The notes: generated by a model from the letters alone, not told the origin. Shown: positions 1 through 9,591, counted from the stretch's first letter. The stretch is DNA of 64,000 nucleotides from Verrucomicrobiaceae bacterium (GCA_015075365.1 JABTUN010000002.1:1674001-1738000), one strand, 5' to 3'. Program-made: numbers and translations.

Positions 1-2
1 AG

Positions 3-418
3 ATCAGCTATGACCTTGATCCCTTGACGAACCGGCCCGCAAAGCGGCTGGTGATGGGCAAAGGCACGCCGATGATCTACCTGGAGAGGTGGAGCCTGTT
101 CAACGCGGTCTTTGGCGATGACGTGCGCCTGGAGCGCATCCTGCCGGCGGGTTACGGCCTTTCCATCGTCGTCTCGCAGCGGGACATCACGGGCGAGGCA
201 CCCACGGTGGAGGAGATCGCAGCGTTCTTCCATGAGCGTGACTTTATGCCTGTTCCGGCCTCTCAAGATGCCTTTTACCGTGCTGCGGATGATGTGCTGC
301 TCTCGATGCGCATCAGGCGAACCTCGTGCGCACCGAAGACGGCCTCGTGCCCATCGACATTCCCGTTTTTCGACCCGACGAGGACATCTCCCGCTGGCTG
401 CGCAGCGTCGGACTTTGA
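3..418 (+). pseudogene. C-terminal fragment of a polyvalent-protein-kinase-like protein, frameshifted
   Basis: The frame is open from the window edge and reads well (GYGLSIVVSQRDITGE, then AAFFHERDF and AADDVLLS) until about position 303, where it turns into low-quality sequence. Continuing one frame over from position 305 gives DAHQANLVRTEDGLVPIDIP, then a tail ending at the stop at 416-418. The join suggests a one-base deletion. The D-A-H-x-x-N and P-I-D-x-P pattern resembles the catalytic end of the small kinase-like domains found in phage and plasmid polyvalent proteins; that family call is from memory. It may be a decayed mobile-element remnant or a single sequencing error. The start lies outside the window. 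Confidence 0.55.
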
Positions 419-446
419 AGAGTAAGACGCAGCGCGGCAGAAGCCA

Positions 447-1685
447 TCAGCCTCCGAACCAGAAGCGGCGTCCCTGCACCGTGCGGCCGCCACTGCCAAG
501 GGAAATCGGCTGATCGACGGTTCGTTGCAGCGATTTCAGATCAGCTTCGGGGAGCCAGGAGGCATCGTGGCTTTGCAGCCATTGGCGTGCCTGGTCTGAA
601 GACTGCCGCCTCCATTCGGAGATGACGTTTCTGACGATGCTCACACGGGCTTCATCCGCCCCCTGCATGTTTTGGACGACTCGGAGCAGTTCCGCTGGCT
701 GTGTGAGAGACCACTGGCGTGTGAGCGGCTGGATCATCTCCACGGTGATCGAGTTGGTATTCTGGCGGAGATAATCCACCGCTGCGGAAGGATCATCAAG
801 CGCCCATGTGCCGAGCACGCTCTGCCATGCTGTGGTGCGGTCTTTTCCCTCAGGCAGGCTGGAGGCAAAGGCGAAAGCGTCCGCTGGATTCCGCCGGGCG
901 AGAAAGGCTGCCGCCGTGCTGGTGACCTGCCGACGCAAACTCTCATCCGAGACCTCCGCTGCTAGACTGGCAGCGGCTTGGGGATCGGTGTGCGCCATTT
1001 CCGTGGCGATGCTCCGCCAGGCAAGATCACGCTCAAAGGACGCGGGTTGCTGCCGCAGCCAGGCGGTGGCCGCTTCACGCTGGTTAGCGTGCCTCCACAC
1101 ATGTAGAACGTGGTTCGAGTAGGGTGCATTGAGCGGTCCGCCTTCATACAAGGCCGCCAGGTGGCCCAGAGCGGCGGCATCCTGCGGGAGAAAGTCCATG
1201 TACTCCAACTGCGTGATGCGTGTGACGAGCTGCTGCCTGTCCGGTCTGCTGCGCAGCCATGCCAGCATGGTTTCCGCCTCGCGGCCAAACCAGCGTGAAA
1301 GCGCCACGGAGAGAAAAGCACCGCGTAGAATCGGATCGGTGATGCCGAGTCCGAATTCGACGGCCTCGCGCCCGTTTCGCGATGTCCAGCGGCGGGCGAG
1401 TGCCTCGACATCCGCGAGTTTGGGCCGCGACCTCGCTAACACGATGGCCTGCCACGCCTTGAATCCGTCGAGCCTGGCCATTTGAGCGGCCAGACGTGCG
1501 CGACTTGCCTCATCTCCACCACTCTTTGCCTTGGTGAGCGTTTGCCATTCCGCAAACGCGTCGGTGGAGCCTGGAGCATGCATCTCCACCGCTGCGGGGC
1601 TGTGTTTTCCAGCGATGGAAGCCCACCTCATGCCAGCCAGCAGGCCGCAGGCAAAAAGGAGTGCGCAGATGAGAGTGAGTTTCAT
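447..1685 (-). CDS. Exported helical-repeat protein of unknown function (paralogue of the next gene)
   Basis: 413 residues from the ATG at 1685, chosen because it begins with a signal/anchor segment (MKLTLICALLFACGLLAGMR); the open frame upstream of it is non-coding. The body consists of degenerate helical repeats of about 35 residues with a W...DPxAA...LP...R pattern (TWALDDPSAAVDYLRQ; EMAHTDPQAAASLAAEV; RNPADAFAFASSLPEGKDR). The neighbour at 1694-3319 has the same layout and ends 8 nt upstream, so the two are probably one transcript. Proteins of this kind are common in Verrucomicrobia, where they lack an assigned function. A scaffold role at the cell envelope would fit, but nothing here proves it. 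Confidence 0.75.
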   Translation of the reverse strand: MKLTLICALLFACGLLAGMRWASIAGKHSPAAVEMHAPGSTDAFAEWQTLTKAKSGGDEASRARLAAQMARLDGFKAWQAIVLARSRPKLADVEALARRWTSRNGREAVEFGLGITDPILRGAFLSVALSRWFGREAETMLAWLRSRPDRQQLVTRITQLEYMDFLPQDAAALGHLAALYEGGPLNAPYSNHVLHVWRHANQREAATAWLRQQPASFERDLAWRSIATEMAHTDPQAAASLAAEVSDESLRRQVTSTAAAFLARRNPADAFAFASSLPEGKDRTTAWQSVLGTWALDDPSAAVDYLRQNTNSITVEMIQPLTRQWSLTQPAELLRVVQNMQGADEARVSIVRNVISEWRRQSSDQARQWLQSHDASWLPEADLKSLQRTVDQPISLGSGGRTVQGRRFWFGG

Positions 1686-1693
1686 GGGATGAG

Positions 1694-3319
1694 TCAGTGA
1701 ATCACGATGATTCCCTGGCTGATGTTTTGCATGGACCCCGAGTAGGGCCTTCCGCGCCGGTTTTGCAGCACGGTGCTGAGGCGCTGGCGTGTCGTGTCGT
1801 CCATCTGCGCGGCAGCGAGCCATTGCGCAGCCTGCTCCGGCTGCCGGGTGAGCCACGTGGAAAAGCACAGGCCGATGGTCTGACGGCGCGAGGCCTCGTC
1901 TGCGATGTCCTGCGCCCAGATCATGGCCTCGTCAGGGAAACGAAACGCGACACCGAGAGCGATGCCTGCCGCCGCCCGGTCACGCTGGGGGCCGCGTGGC
2001 AGCTCATTGACCCAACTGGCTGATGCGACGGGGTCTTTGCCCGCCCATGTCTGCACGGCGGAGGCAAGCATGCCCGAAAAAGGTCCGGCGGCCTTGTCAT
2101 CCTTGGGCACATCGTTTTCAAAGGCGAAGGCGGCAGCACCCTCAGGGTCCTGCATGGCCCAGCGGATGCCCGCAGAAGAGAGCACGCGTTTCGCATCTGG
2201 ATCATCGCCTGCCATGGCGTGGCGGGTGAAGGCGGGCGCATCATTCTCCGCCCAGGTGACAAAGGCCGCATAGCGCGCCGCCTGCCGCTCCTGCGCATCC
2301 GGCAGGCTGTCGGCAAAGGCTAGCCCCTCCTCCGGCGACGCGGCGGCACGGAACCCTGCGACCGCCGTGAGCACCTGTCGGCGCACTTCCGGCTGTGCCA
2401 TCGCTGGCAGGAGCGCCAGAGCTGCCTCGGGATCGATGCTGAGGAGACCCATCGCCGCGACGTGGCACAGGTTTTCGCGTGCGGCTCCGGGTGGCATGGC
2501 CAGCAGCCAGTCGGTGCGTCTGATCCAAAGATTTTCTGCCGGCTTTCCGAAGAGCAATTCTGAATCGGTGAGGTTTTGAAGGGCCTCTGCGGGCATCAGC
2601 CGGGCGATTTCTGCCAGTTGCGCCGCGGAGGATATTTCCATGCGGCCCCATTTCACCTGTCGTGCCAGTTTTGCCGCGTCCGGCTGCTTGCCCAGCCAAT
2701 CCAGCAGCCCGGTTGTGTCTCTGCCAGACCATTCTTCAATCACTTCGCGGGTGAAAAACTCGCGCATACCAGGACTGCGGATGGTGGCCGCATGTTTGAT
2801 CGCGCCCAGCGGGTCCTTGCGCGTCATGCCCTGTGCCAGCGCGGGGAGCATGCCAGGCAGAAAATGCAGCCCATGTGCCTCCGCCTCGCGCCAGGCCAGC
2901 GCCGGATCATCCTCGGCGGCCTGACAAAAGACGGTGCTGGCGATGGAGTAGCTGTGAAAATGCTCGGGATGACGGAGAAAGGCCCGCAGCAGGCTTTCTC
3001 CATCCACGGCGTCATGCTCCTCGACGAGTTTGGCGAGGAGTTCCCCGGCTTTTTCGAGGTGCAGGCTGAACAGCGCCTCATAAGCGGCCTCCGGACTCAT
3101 TTGGCGCAGCACGTTCAGCATGCCGTCCGGGTCGTCCACATCCCAGGAGAGCCGCGCGGAATCGATCTGGGAAGCCTTTGGCTTTTTCTCGTTCGAATCC
3201 TGCACGGCGATCGTCTGCGGCTCCGTGTCATCCCTTCGCATGGCATCGGAAAACACTCTTCCTGCAAAAATGCCCGCGAGGACAGCCAGCGGGGGAGCGC
3301 ACCAGACAATCGTTTTCAT
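1694..3319 (-). CDS. Exported helical-repeat protein of unknown function (first gene of the pair)
   Basis: 541 residues. The N-terminus has a hydrophobic anchor (CAPPLAVLAGIFAGRVF) with no clear cleavage site. The rest is all-helical, with repeated W-x(3,4)-DPxAA-x(5)-LP-x(4)-R-x(2)-A units, for example TWAGKDPVASASWVNELP, RWAMQDPEGAAAFAFE and TWLTRQPEQAAQWLAA. It is related in sequence style to the downstream gene at 447-1685 and separated from it by only 8 nt, so they probably arose by duplication and are co-transcribed. No catalytic motif is visible. The divergent gene starting at 3395 leaves about 75 nt for both promoters. Confidence 0.78.
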   Translation of the reverse strand: MKTIVWCAPPLAVLAGIFAGRVFSDAMRRDDTEPQTIAVQDSNEKKPKASQIDSARLSWDVDDPDGMLNVLRQMSPEAAYEALFSLHLEKAGELLAKLVEEHDAVDGESLLRAFLRHPEHFHSYSIASTVFCQAAEDDPALAWREAEAHGLHFLPGMLPALAQGMTRKDPLGAIKHAATIRSPGMREFFTREVIEEWSGRDTTGLLDWLGKQPDAAKLARQVKWGRMEISSAAQLAEIARLMPAEALQNLTDSELLFGKPAENLWIRRTDWLLAMPPGAARENLCHVAAMGLLSIDPEAALALLPAMAQPEVRRQVLTAVAGFRAAASPEEGLAFADSLPDAQERQAARYAAFVTWAENDAPAFTRHAMAGDDPDAKRVLSSAGIRWAMQDPEGAAAFAFENDVPKDDKAAGPFSGMLASAVQTWAGKDPVASASWVNELPRGPQRDRAAAGIALGVAFRFPDEAMIWAQDIADEASRRQTIGLCFSTWLTRQPEQAAQWLAAAQMDDTTRQRLSTVLQNRRGRPYSGSMQNISQGIIVIH

Positions 3320-3394
3320 GCCGCACGCTACCCAAAAAATGGTCCTGATAGCAAGTACTCAAAAACGCGGCCTGCCTCAGCGTATTCATTCGTG

Positions 3395-5182
3395 ATGCGC
3401 ACGCTCCTCAGCCTCTTCCTTCTTGCCCTCACCATCCACGCGGAGCCGGAGACCGTCATGGTCACAATGCGCGATGGGGTGAAGCTGGCGACGGACATTT
3501 ACAAACCGGAGGCGCTCGCGGGAAAGCTGCCGGTGATCCTGACGCGCACGCCTTACAACAAGAACGGCGCGAAGAAGCAGGGCGAATACTTCGCGCAGCA
3601 TGGCTACATCTTCATCGCGCAGGACACGCGGGGCCGCTACGCCAGCGAGGGTGTGTGGCACTGGATGACGGACGACGGCCCGGATGGCGTCGATTGCGCG
3701 AAGTGGATCATCTCGCAGCCGTGGAGCGACGGGCAGATCGGCATGATCGGCACCAGCTACGTCGGCGGCACGCAGCATGCGATGGCGCTCGCGAAGGCAC
3801 CGGGGCTTGCGACGGTCATTCCGGTGGACGCGGTGTCGAACTGCGGCGTGCAGTCGATGCGGAACGCGGGTGCCTTTGAGATGCGCTTCTGGAACTGGAT
3901 CATGCTCAACGGCGGCAAAGGCAGCAACGCGGCCCAAGATCCCGCCACCGAGGCCGTGCTGAAGGAGATGGCGGACAACCGCTTTCACTACTTGGCGAAC
4001 CTGCCGCTGCGTCCAGGCCTCACGCCGCTGAAACTCGCGCCGGAATACGAGGACTGGCTCGTTCAAGCGATGCGGAACGGCGCGAACAACGACTTCTGGC
4101 GGCAGAACAACATCCTCGACCACGCCGCCGACTACAAAGACATGCCGGTGATGCTCGTCGGCGGCTGGTATGACTCCTGGGCCGGCAATACGACGGCGAA
4201 CTTTCGCGCTCTCACGCCGGCACTGAAAAGCGACGTGTATCTCATCATGGGTCCGTGGATTCACGGCCAGCAGGCGAAAAGCTCGCATGGCATGGCAGAC
4301 TTCGGCGCGGAGGCCGCGATCGCTGATGAACTCGCTTGGCGCGTGAGCTGGTATGACCACGTCATGAAGCAGAAGCCATGTCCCTTTGCCAAAAAGGTGC
4401 GCTACTTCACCATGGGAACCGGCGATGGTCACAAGACGCCGGAGGGAAAACTCTTCCATGGCGGCCAATGGCACGACACCGACTCATGGCCGCCCGCGGG
4501 CACGAAGAGCACCGCTTTCTACTTTGGAGCTGATGGCGTGCTTTCGACCGAAAAGCAGTCCGGTAGCTCCAGCTACACATTTGACCCGAAGAACCCTGTT
4601 CCTACCATCGGCGGCAACATTTCAAGCGGCGATGGCATCATGCTGCAAGGCGCATGGGATCAGCGTGGTGGACCTCATGTGTGGAATTGGCAGCAGCCGC
4701 TGCCGCTTTCAGCCCGCAACGACGTTTTGGTCTTCCAAACCGCGCCGCTGGAACACGATATCGAGGTCACCGGCGAGCTCGAAGTGAAGCTGTGGGTCTC
4801 CTCCGACTGCGTGGACACCGATTTCACCGCGAAGCTGCTCGATGTGCATCCCGCCAGCGCCGACTGGCCCGGCGGTTTCGACCTCAACATCGCCGATGGC
4901 ATCTGCCGCGCCCGGTTTCGTGATTCGCTGAAGGAGGAGAAGCTCATGGAGCCCGGCCAGATCTACCCGCTCACCATCCGGCTCTACCCGACGAGCAACG
5001 TCTTCAAAAAAGGCCACCGCATCCGCGTGGACATCAGCAGCAGCAATTTCCCGCGTTTCGACGTGAACCCGAACACTGGCGAGCCTCTTCAGCAGCACCG
5101 GCGGATGAAAACCGCGCTCAACACCATCCAACACGACGCGGAGCATCCCTCGCACATCGTGCTGCCGGTGATGCAGCGGTGA
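3395..5182 (+). CDS. CocE/NonD family serine hydrolase, secreted
   Basis: 595 residues from the ATG at 3395, which opens a signal peptide (MRTLLSLFLLALTIHAEP); the longer upstream frame is antisense to the repeat protein and was discarded. The N-terminal alpha/beta-hydrolase domain shows MRDGVKLATDIYKP, the oxyanion region RTPYNKNG and the nucleophile elbow GTSYVGG with Ser121. The C-terminal jelly-roll domain (DIEVTGELEVKLWVSSD and HRIRVDISSSNFPRFDVN) is characteristic of X-Pro dipeptidyl peptidase/cocaine-esterase relatives. Expected to hydrolyse an acyl or peptide bond in the periplasm; the substrate cannot be told from sequence. Confidence 0.9.
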   Translation: MRTLLSLFLLALTIHAEPETVMVTMRDGVKLATDIYKPEALAGKLPVILTRTPYNKNGAKKQGEYFAQHGYIFIAQDTRGRYASEGVWHWMTDDGPDGVDCAKWIISQPWSDGQIGMIGTSYVGGTQHAMALAKAPGLATVIPVDAVSNCGVQSMRNAGAFEMRFWNWIMLNGGKGSNAAQDPATEAVLKEMADNRFHYLANLPLRPGLTPLKLAPEYEDWLVQAMRNGANNDFWRQNNILDHAADYKDMPVMLVGGWYDSWAGNTTANFRALTPALKSDVYLIMGPWIHGQQAKSSHGMADFGAEAAIADELAWRVSWYDHVMKQKPCPFAKKVRYFTMGTGDGHKTPEGKLFHGGQWHDTDSWPPAGTKSTAFYFGADGVLSTEKQSGSSSYTFDPKNPVPTIGGNISSGDGIMLQGAWDQRGGPHVWNWQQPLPLSARNDVLVFQTAPLEHDIEVTGELEVKLWVSSDCVDTDFTAKLLDVHPASADWPGGFDLNIADGICRARFRDSLKEEKLMEPGQIYPLTIRLYPTSNVFKKGHRIRVDISSSNFPRFDVNPNTGEPLQQHRRMKTALNTIQHDAEHPSHIVLPVMQR

Positions 5183-5198
5183 GGTTCCCCGGTCACTC

Positions 5199-5696
5199 TC
5201 ACGGCACGGAGCCGGGCTCCGCGCGCAGGAGCTGCGTGCCGTTGAACCGCTCGTTCGAGCGGAAGAGGAAGCCCGGACGGGCGTTCACCAGCTTGTAGCT
5301 GCGCAGCATGAACTCCGGCAGCACCATGTTGCTGTTTGGGTCGAAGATTTTGCGGCCGGTGAACTCACCCCAGAGGTGATATTCATGGTTGTGGTTGAAT
5401 CCGTAAGCCCCCGGCCCGCCTGGGTTGCCCGCGCTCTCCGGAAGACGGTCGGGGATCTTGCAGTAGCGCTCGTTCATGATGACGAGCCTGGAGCGGTCCC
5501 AGGACTCGCCCGGCCGCCGCACATAGCCCCAAAAGTGCGTGTGATCGATGAAGAAACGCCGCGCCACAAAATAGTCCCCGCGCGGCTCGGCGGCGATGGC
5601 GGCGCGGCGCGCGGCCTCTGCCTGGGTGTTCACACGGCCGGAGGCGCAGGCGGCCAGCAGGCCGCAGGTGGCGATCAAAAGAAGACGATGGAGCAT
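5199..5696 (-). CDS. Putative lipoprotein of unknown function
   Basis: 165 residues from the ATG at 5696, selected because it places a lipoprotein signal at the N-terminus (MLHRLLLIATCGLLAACASG) with the lipobox L-A-A-C. The mature part has many aromatic and basic residues (RRFFIDHTHFWGYVRRPG; YGFNHNHEYHLWGEFTG; DPNSNMVLPEF) and no family I recognise. It lies tail to tail with the CocE-type hydrolase, 16 nt apart, and downstream of the serine protease gene on the same strand with 89 nt between, so co-transcription is possible. Confidence 0.65.
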   Translation of the reverse strand: MLHRLLLIATCGLLAACASGRVNTQAEAARRAAIAAEPRGDYFVARRFFIDHTHFWGYVRRPGESWDRSRLVIMNERYCKIPDRLPESAGNPGGPGAYGFNHNHEYHLWGEFTGRKIFDPNSNMVLPEFMLRSYKLVNARPGFLFRSNERFNGTQLLRAEPGSVP

Positions 5697-5785
5697 AGAG
5701 GCGGCGCGGAGTGTGCCGAGACTCATGCAGGCAGGCAATCAGAAAGGCACTTCCGGCCCGATTCTCCCGTTCCGCGCCCGCCGGA

Positions 5786-6970
5786 CTACTGCAGGTCGGG
5801 CCGTTTGCCGATCACCGCCTTGACTTCCCTTCGTTCGTTGGCGCGGATCACCTGCAGGATGACGCTGCTGCCAGGGCGCTGCTTCCGGATGGTCTCCAGC
5901 AGGCCGGCCGGCGTCTGGAAGGACATGCCCTGGAACTTGGTGATCACATCTCCCACACGCAGCCCGGCCGCCGCCGCGGGCGAACGCGGGTCAATGCCTG
6001 AAACCAGCGCCCCGCTGGGCGATGTGCCCCATAGCGCGGCGATCTCCACTGGCTCGGTGAGCACCTCCAGTCCCAGGTAACCGTGGCCGATGGTGGAGAC
6101 GCGGCTGCTGTCCAGCGCCGTCTGCTTCATGCGGTCCAGGATGAGATCGACGACCATTTTCGCAGCATTGGCCGGCACTGCCAGGCCCACGCCCTGCCAG
6201 GCGCGCACATTTTCGTCCCCACGGTAGATCGCCACATTCACGCCCACGATCTGGCCATGGATGTTCACGAGCGGCCCGCCGGAGTTTCCCGGATTGATCA
6301 CGGTGTCGGTCTGGAGGTAGTCCATCTGGCTGTCGCTGAGATGCCGGTCACGCGCGCTGATGATGCCCTGCGTGACCGTGCCGCTCAGGCCGAAGGGATT
6401 GCCCACCGCGAAGACGATCTGCCCTACGCGCACATCGTCGGAGTTGGCAAAGGTGAGGGCGGGAAAGTCCTTCCGGGTGCTCTCGATGCGCAGCAGCGCG
6501 ATGTCGCGCTCCGGGTCCGCGCCCAGCACGACGGCGGGATACTTCGCGTTGCTGTTGGTGGTGACGTTGATGGCGCTCACGTCCTCGATGACGTGGTAAT
6601 TCGTCACCACCAGGCCGTCCGGGCTGATGATGGCCCCGGAGCCGAGTCCGGGGATCACCTGGGGACGCTGGCCCACGAGGCCGTAGAAGGGGTCCCAGAT
6701 CACCCGGCCGCTCACGCGTGTCTCCGTGGTGATGCTGACGACGGAGGGCAGCACCACGGCGGACAGCTTGGAAAACTCGTCGCTCATCCGCCGGATCACC
6801 TGGATGTCATCCAGGTCGAGCTTCGCCCCGGTGGTGTCCGCCGGCGGTTTTTCACCCCGCAGCAGGTCCGGCAGCCCGTAGTGCTCCCGGCCACCGCGCG
6901 AGTAGCTGTAAAGCATCGCGGCGATCCCGATCATGGCGGCGGCAAAAAGGAGACGGCGGACAAGTTCCAT
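5786..6970 (-). CDS. DegS-like trypsin-type serine protease with one PDZ domain
   Basis: 394 residues. One N-terminal membrane anchor (LLFAAAMIGIAAMLYSY) precedes a trypsin-like domain with the full triad: His126 (VVTNYHVIED), Asp156 (ERDIALLRIE) and Ser230 (NPGNSGGPLV). A single PDZ domain follows (GYLGLEVL through PAAAAGLRVGDVITKFQG and VILQVIRANERREVKAVIG). The anchor plus one PDZ is the DegS layout rather than the two-PDZ DegP layout. Likely role is envelope-stress proteolysis or regulated cleavage of a membrane anti-sigma factor; no sigma or anti-sigma gene is next to it. Confidence 0.93.
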   Translation of the reverse strand: MELVRRLLFAAAMIGIAAMLYSYSRGGREHYGLPDLLRGEKPPADTTGAKLDLDDIQVIRRMSDEFSKLSAVVLPSVVSITTETRVSGRVIWDPFYGLVGQRPQVIPGLGSGAIISPDGLVVTNYHVIEDVSAINVTTNSNAKYPAVVLGADPERDIALLRIESTRKDFPALTFANSDDVRVGQIVFAVGNPFGLSGTVTQGIISARDRHLSDSQMDYLQTDTVINPGNSGGPLVNIHGQIVGVNVAIYRGDENVRAWQGVGLAVPANAAKMVVDLILDRMKQTALDSSRVSTIGHGYLGLEVLTEPVEIAALWGTSPSGALVSGIDPRSPAAAAGLRVGDVITKFQGMSFQTPAGLLETIRKQRPGSSVILQVIRANERREVKAVIGKRPDLQ

Positions 6971-7026
6971 GCCTGAACTGGTGCATCAGGGCAGGGGAAG
7001 TTCCAAATCAAAGTTGGACAGATCCG

Positions 7027-8490
7027 TCACGCCATCACGGCTTTCACCGGATGATGCTCTTCCACGCCGGTGAGGCGCTGGTCGAGGCCCTGAAACTTGA
7101 AGGTGAACTTCCGGTGATCGATGCCCATGAGCTGGAGGATGGTGGCGTTGAGATCGTTGATGTGGACGCCGTCTTTGACGACGTTGTAGCTGTAGTCGTC
7201 GGTTTCGCCGTGCTCGATGCCGCCTTTCACGCCGCCACCGGCCATCCACATGGTGAAGCAGCGCGGATGATGATCGCGGCCGTAGTTGTCCTTCGTAAGC
7301 GTGCCCTGCGAATACACGGTGCGGCCGAATTCACCGCCCCAAACAACCAGCGTGTCCTGCAGCAGGCCGCGCTGCTTCAGATCCATGATGAGCGCGGCGC
7401 AGGCACGCTCGCTGTCCTCCACCTGGCCGCGCAGGAGCTTCGGCAGGTTGTTATGCTGGTCCCAGCCGCGATGCAGGATCTGCACCACGCGCGTGCCGCG
7501 CTCGATGAGGCGGCGCGCCATGATCGCGCTGTGGGTGAAGCTGCCGCTGCGCTGCACATCGGGGCCGTACATGTCGAGCGTGGCTTTGCTCTCCTTGGTG
7601 AGATCGGTGAGCTCCGGCACGCTGGTCTGCATGCGGAAGGCCATTTCATACTGCGCGATGCGCGTCTGGATCTCCGGATCGCCAATGCGGCTGTGATTGA
7701 TCGTGTTGAGCTTGTTCAACGCATCGAGCATCGCACGGCGGTCGGTGGGATCGACGCCCGGCGGATTCTTCACATACAAAACGGGGTCGCCCTGGCCGCG
7801 CAGGGCCACGCCGGTGTATTTCGAGGGCAGGAAGCCGCTGCTCCACATGCGCGTGAAGAGCGCCTGCGCCTGGCTGGCCGCCGGAAAGCTCGGCGTGAAG
7901 ACCACGAAGGCCGGCAGGTCATTGCTCTCGCTGCCGAGGCCGTAGGCGAGCCATGAGCCGATGCTCGCCTTGCCCGGCACCTCGCTGCCCGTCATGACAA
8001 AGGTGCACGCGGGGTCGTGATTGATGGCGCTGGTGTGCACGCTTTTGATCACCGCGATGTCATCGACGATCTTCGCCGTGTGCGGCAGCAACTCGCTCAC
8101 CCAGCGGCCGCACTGGCCGTGCTGCGTGAATTTGAACATGCTCGGCGCGACGGGGAAGCGCGCCTGGCCGCTCGTCATGGTGGTGATGCGCTGGCCATTG
8201 CGGATGCTGTCCGGCAGATCCTTGTCGTAATGCTGCTGGAGCTGCGGTTTATAGTCCCACAGGTCGAGCTGCGACGGCGCGCCGTTCATGTGCAGGTAGA
8301 TGAGGCGTTTCGCCTTCGGCGCAAAGTGCGGCAGCCCTGGCAGCGGCGCATGCACCTGCGTGCCGCCCGCGCCACGCGCGAACTGGGAGCCCAGCATGCT
8401 CGCGAGCGCGATATTCCCCGCCCGCAGGCCCACCTGGCCAAAAAACTGCCTGCGTGTCTGCTGCTGATAAAATTCGATAAAGGGGTCCAT
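7027..8490 (-). CDS. DUF1501 protein, Tat-exported, sulfatase-like fold
   Basis: 487 residues from the ATG at 8490, which gives MDPFIEFYQQQTRRQFFG, a twin-arginine signal (RRQFF) followed by a hydrophobic stretch. DUF1501 hallmarks are present: LIYLHMNGAPSQLDLWDYKP near the start, a middle block with GRWVSELLPHTAKIVDDI, and the C-terminal VVWGGEFGRTVYSQG and GRDHHPRCFTMWMAGG. Members belong to the alkaline phosphatase/sulfatase-like superfamily and usually pair with a PSD1 (DUF1549/DUF1553) gene in Planctomycetes and Verrucomicrobia; here the partner is not adjacent. Probably periplasmic, perhaps in polysaccharide breakdown, with unknown substrate. Confidence 0.9.
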   Translation of the reverse strand: MDPFIEFYQQQTRRQFFGQVGLRAGNIALASMLGSQFARGAGGTQVHAPLPGLPHFAPKAKRLIYLHMNGAPSQLDLWDYKPQLQQHYDKDLPDSIRNGQRITTMTSGQARFPVAPSMFKFTQHGQCGRWVSELLPHTAKIVDDIAVIKSVHTSAINHDPACTFVMTGSEVPGKASIGSWLAYGLGSESNDLPAFVVFTPSFPAASQAQALFTRMWSSGFLPSKYTGVALRGQGDPVLYVKNPPGVDPTDRRAMLDALNKLNTINHSRIGDPEIQTRIAQYEMAFRMQTSVPELTDLTKESKATLDMYGPDVQRSGSFTHSAIMARRLIERGTRVVQILHRGWDQHNNLPKLLRGQVEDSERACAALIMDLKQRGLLQDTLVVWGGEFGRTVYSQGTLTKDNYGRDHHPRCFTMWMAGGGVKGGIEHGETDDYSYNVVKDGVHINDLNATILQLMGIDHRKFTFKFQGLDQRLTGVEEHHPVKAVMA

Positions 8491-8585
8491 GACTGGATTC
8501 ACAACGGCAGGCAATGGTGCCGCCTTGCAGGAGCGCAAAGGCCGCCTTGGCGCGAAAACCACGCGCCAGGCCTCCCTGGACCATT

Positions 8586-8620
8586 TTCCAGTTCTCAGTT
8601 TCCAGTTCCCAACTTACAAT
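8586..8620 (+). repeat. Heptamer repeat run, copy 1
   Basis: Five consecutive 7-nt units in phase: TTCCAGT, TCTCAGT, TTCCAGT, TCCCAAC, TTACAAT. The run sits just upstream of the TIM-barrel gene that starts at 8635. The same style of 7-nt repeat recurs at 12471, 26856 and 28401. Confidence 0.6.
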
Positions 8621-8634
8621 CTTCGCCTTCCACC

Positions 8635-9591
8635 ATGAGCACCACCACCTCCCGCCGCCATTTCTTTGCCCTCGCCGCCGCTGCCGCCGCCTCACCCGCC
8701 CTGCGCGCCGCAGGCGAGAAAAAGGAGCCCTTCAAAATCTCCCTCGCGGAGTGGTCGCTGAACAAGGGCATCTTCGGCAAGGGCGGCGCCGAGCGCCACA
8801 CACACCTCGACTTCTGCAAGATCGCACGCAGCCTCGGCATCGACGGCGTCGAGTATGTGAACCAGATGTTCTTCGACAAAGCCACCGACGCAGCCTACCT
8901 CGCAGAGATGAAGAAGCGCCAGGACGGTGAGGGAGTGACCGGCCTGCTGATCATGTGCGATCGCGAGGGTAACCTGGGCGACCCAAATGACGAGAAGCGC
9001 TCCAAAGCCGTCGAAAACCATCTCAAGTGGCTCGACGCCGCCGCCACGCTCGGCTGCCACAGCATCCGGGTGAACGCCGCCAGCGATCCCAAGCTGAGCT
9101 GGGACGAGCAACTCAAGCTCGCCGCCGACGGACTGCACCGCCTCTGCGTCGAGGGAGACAAGCGCGGCCTCTATGTCGTCGTGGAAAACCACGGCGGCCT
9201 CTCCAGCAACGGCAAATGGCTCACCGCCGTGATGAAGGCCGCGGATCATGCCCGCGTCGGCATCCTGCCGGACTTCGGCAATTTCTACACCGACCGCAAC
9301 AAGGGCGAGCTCTACAACCCCTACCTCGGCCTGCGCGAGTTCATGCCTTGGGTGAAAAAAGGCATGAGCGCCAAGGCCTACGACTGGGACACCGGCGCGG
9401 GCAAATTCTACACCGAGGACCGCCGCGAGGGCCGCGAGATGACGCTCGATTTCGAGCGCCTCATCAAGATCGTCGTCGCCGCCGGCTACAATGGCTACAT
9501 CGGCATTGAATACGAAGGGGACAAGCACACGGAGATCGAGGGCATCAAGCGCACCAAACAGGCGCTGGATGAGCTCAAGACGATGGTGTGA
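8635..9591 (+). CDS. Tat-exported sugar phosphate isomerase/epimerase-like TIM barrel
   Basis: 318 residues from the ATG at 8635, which begins with a twin-arginine signal (MSTTTSRRHFFALAAAAAA). The mature protein is an AP-endonuclease-2/xylose-isomerase-like TIM barrel: DFCKIARSLGIDGVEYVN, GCHSIRVNAASDP, YVVVENHGGLSSN (metal-ligand Glu region), VGILPDFGNFY and YNGYIGIEYEG near the end. Exported members of this superfamily commonly accompany DUF1080 and DUF1501 genes, as here, and are thought to isomerise or epimerise sugars. The exact reaction cannot be read from sequence. Confidence 0.88.
   Translation: MSTTTSRRHFFALAAAAAASPALRAAGEKKEPFKISLAEWSLNKGIFGKGGAERHTHLDFCKIARSLGIDGVEYVNQMFFDKATDAAYLAEMKKRQDGEGVTGLLIMCDREGNLGDPNDEKRSKAVENHLKWLDAAATLGCHSIRVNAASDPKLSWDEQLKLAADGLHRLCVEGDKRGLYVVVENHGGLSSNGKWLTAVMKAADHARVGILPDFGNFYTDRNKGELYNPYLGLREFMPWVKKGMSAKAYDWDTGAGKFYTEDRREGREMTLDFERLIKIVVAAGYNGYIGIEYEGDKHTEIEGIKRTKQALDELKTMV

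Noticed and set aside
2576..3394. N-terminal extension of the CocE-type hydrolase
   Set aside because: It overlaps the opposite-strand repeat protein and lacks family similarity; a signal peptide begins at the ATG at 3395.
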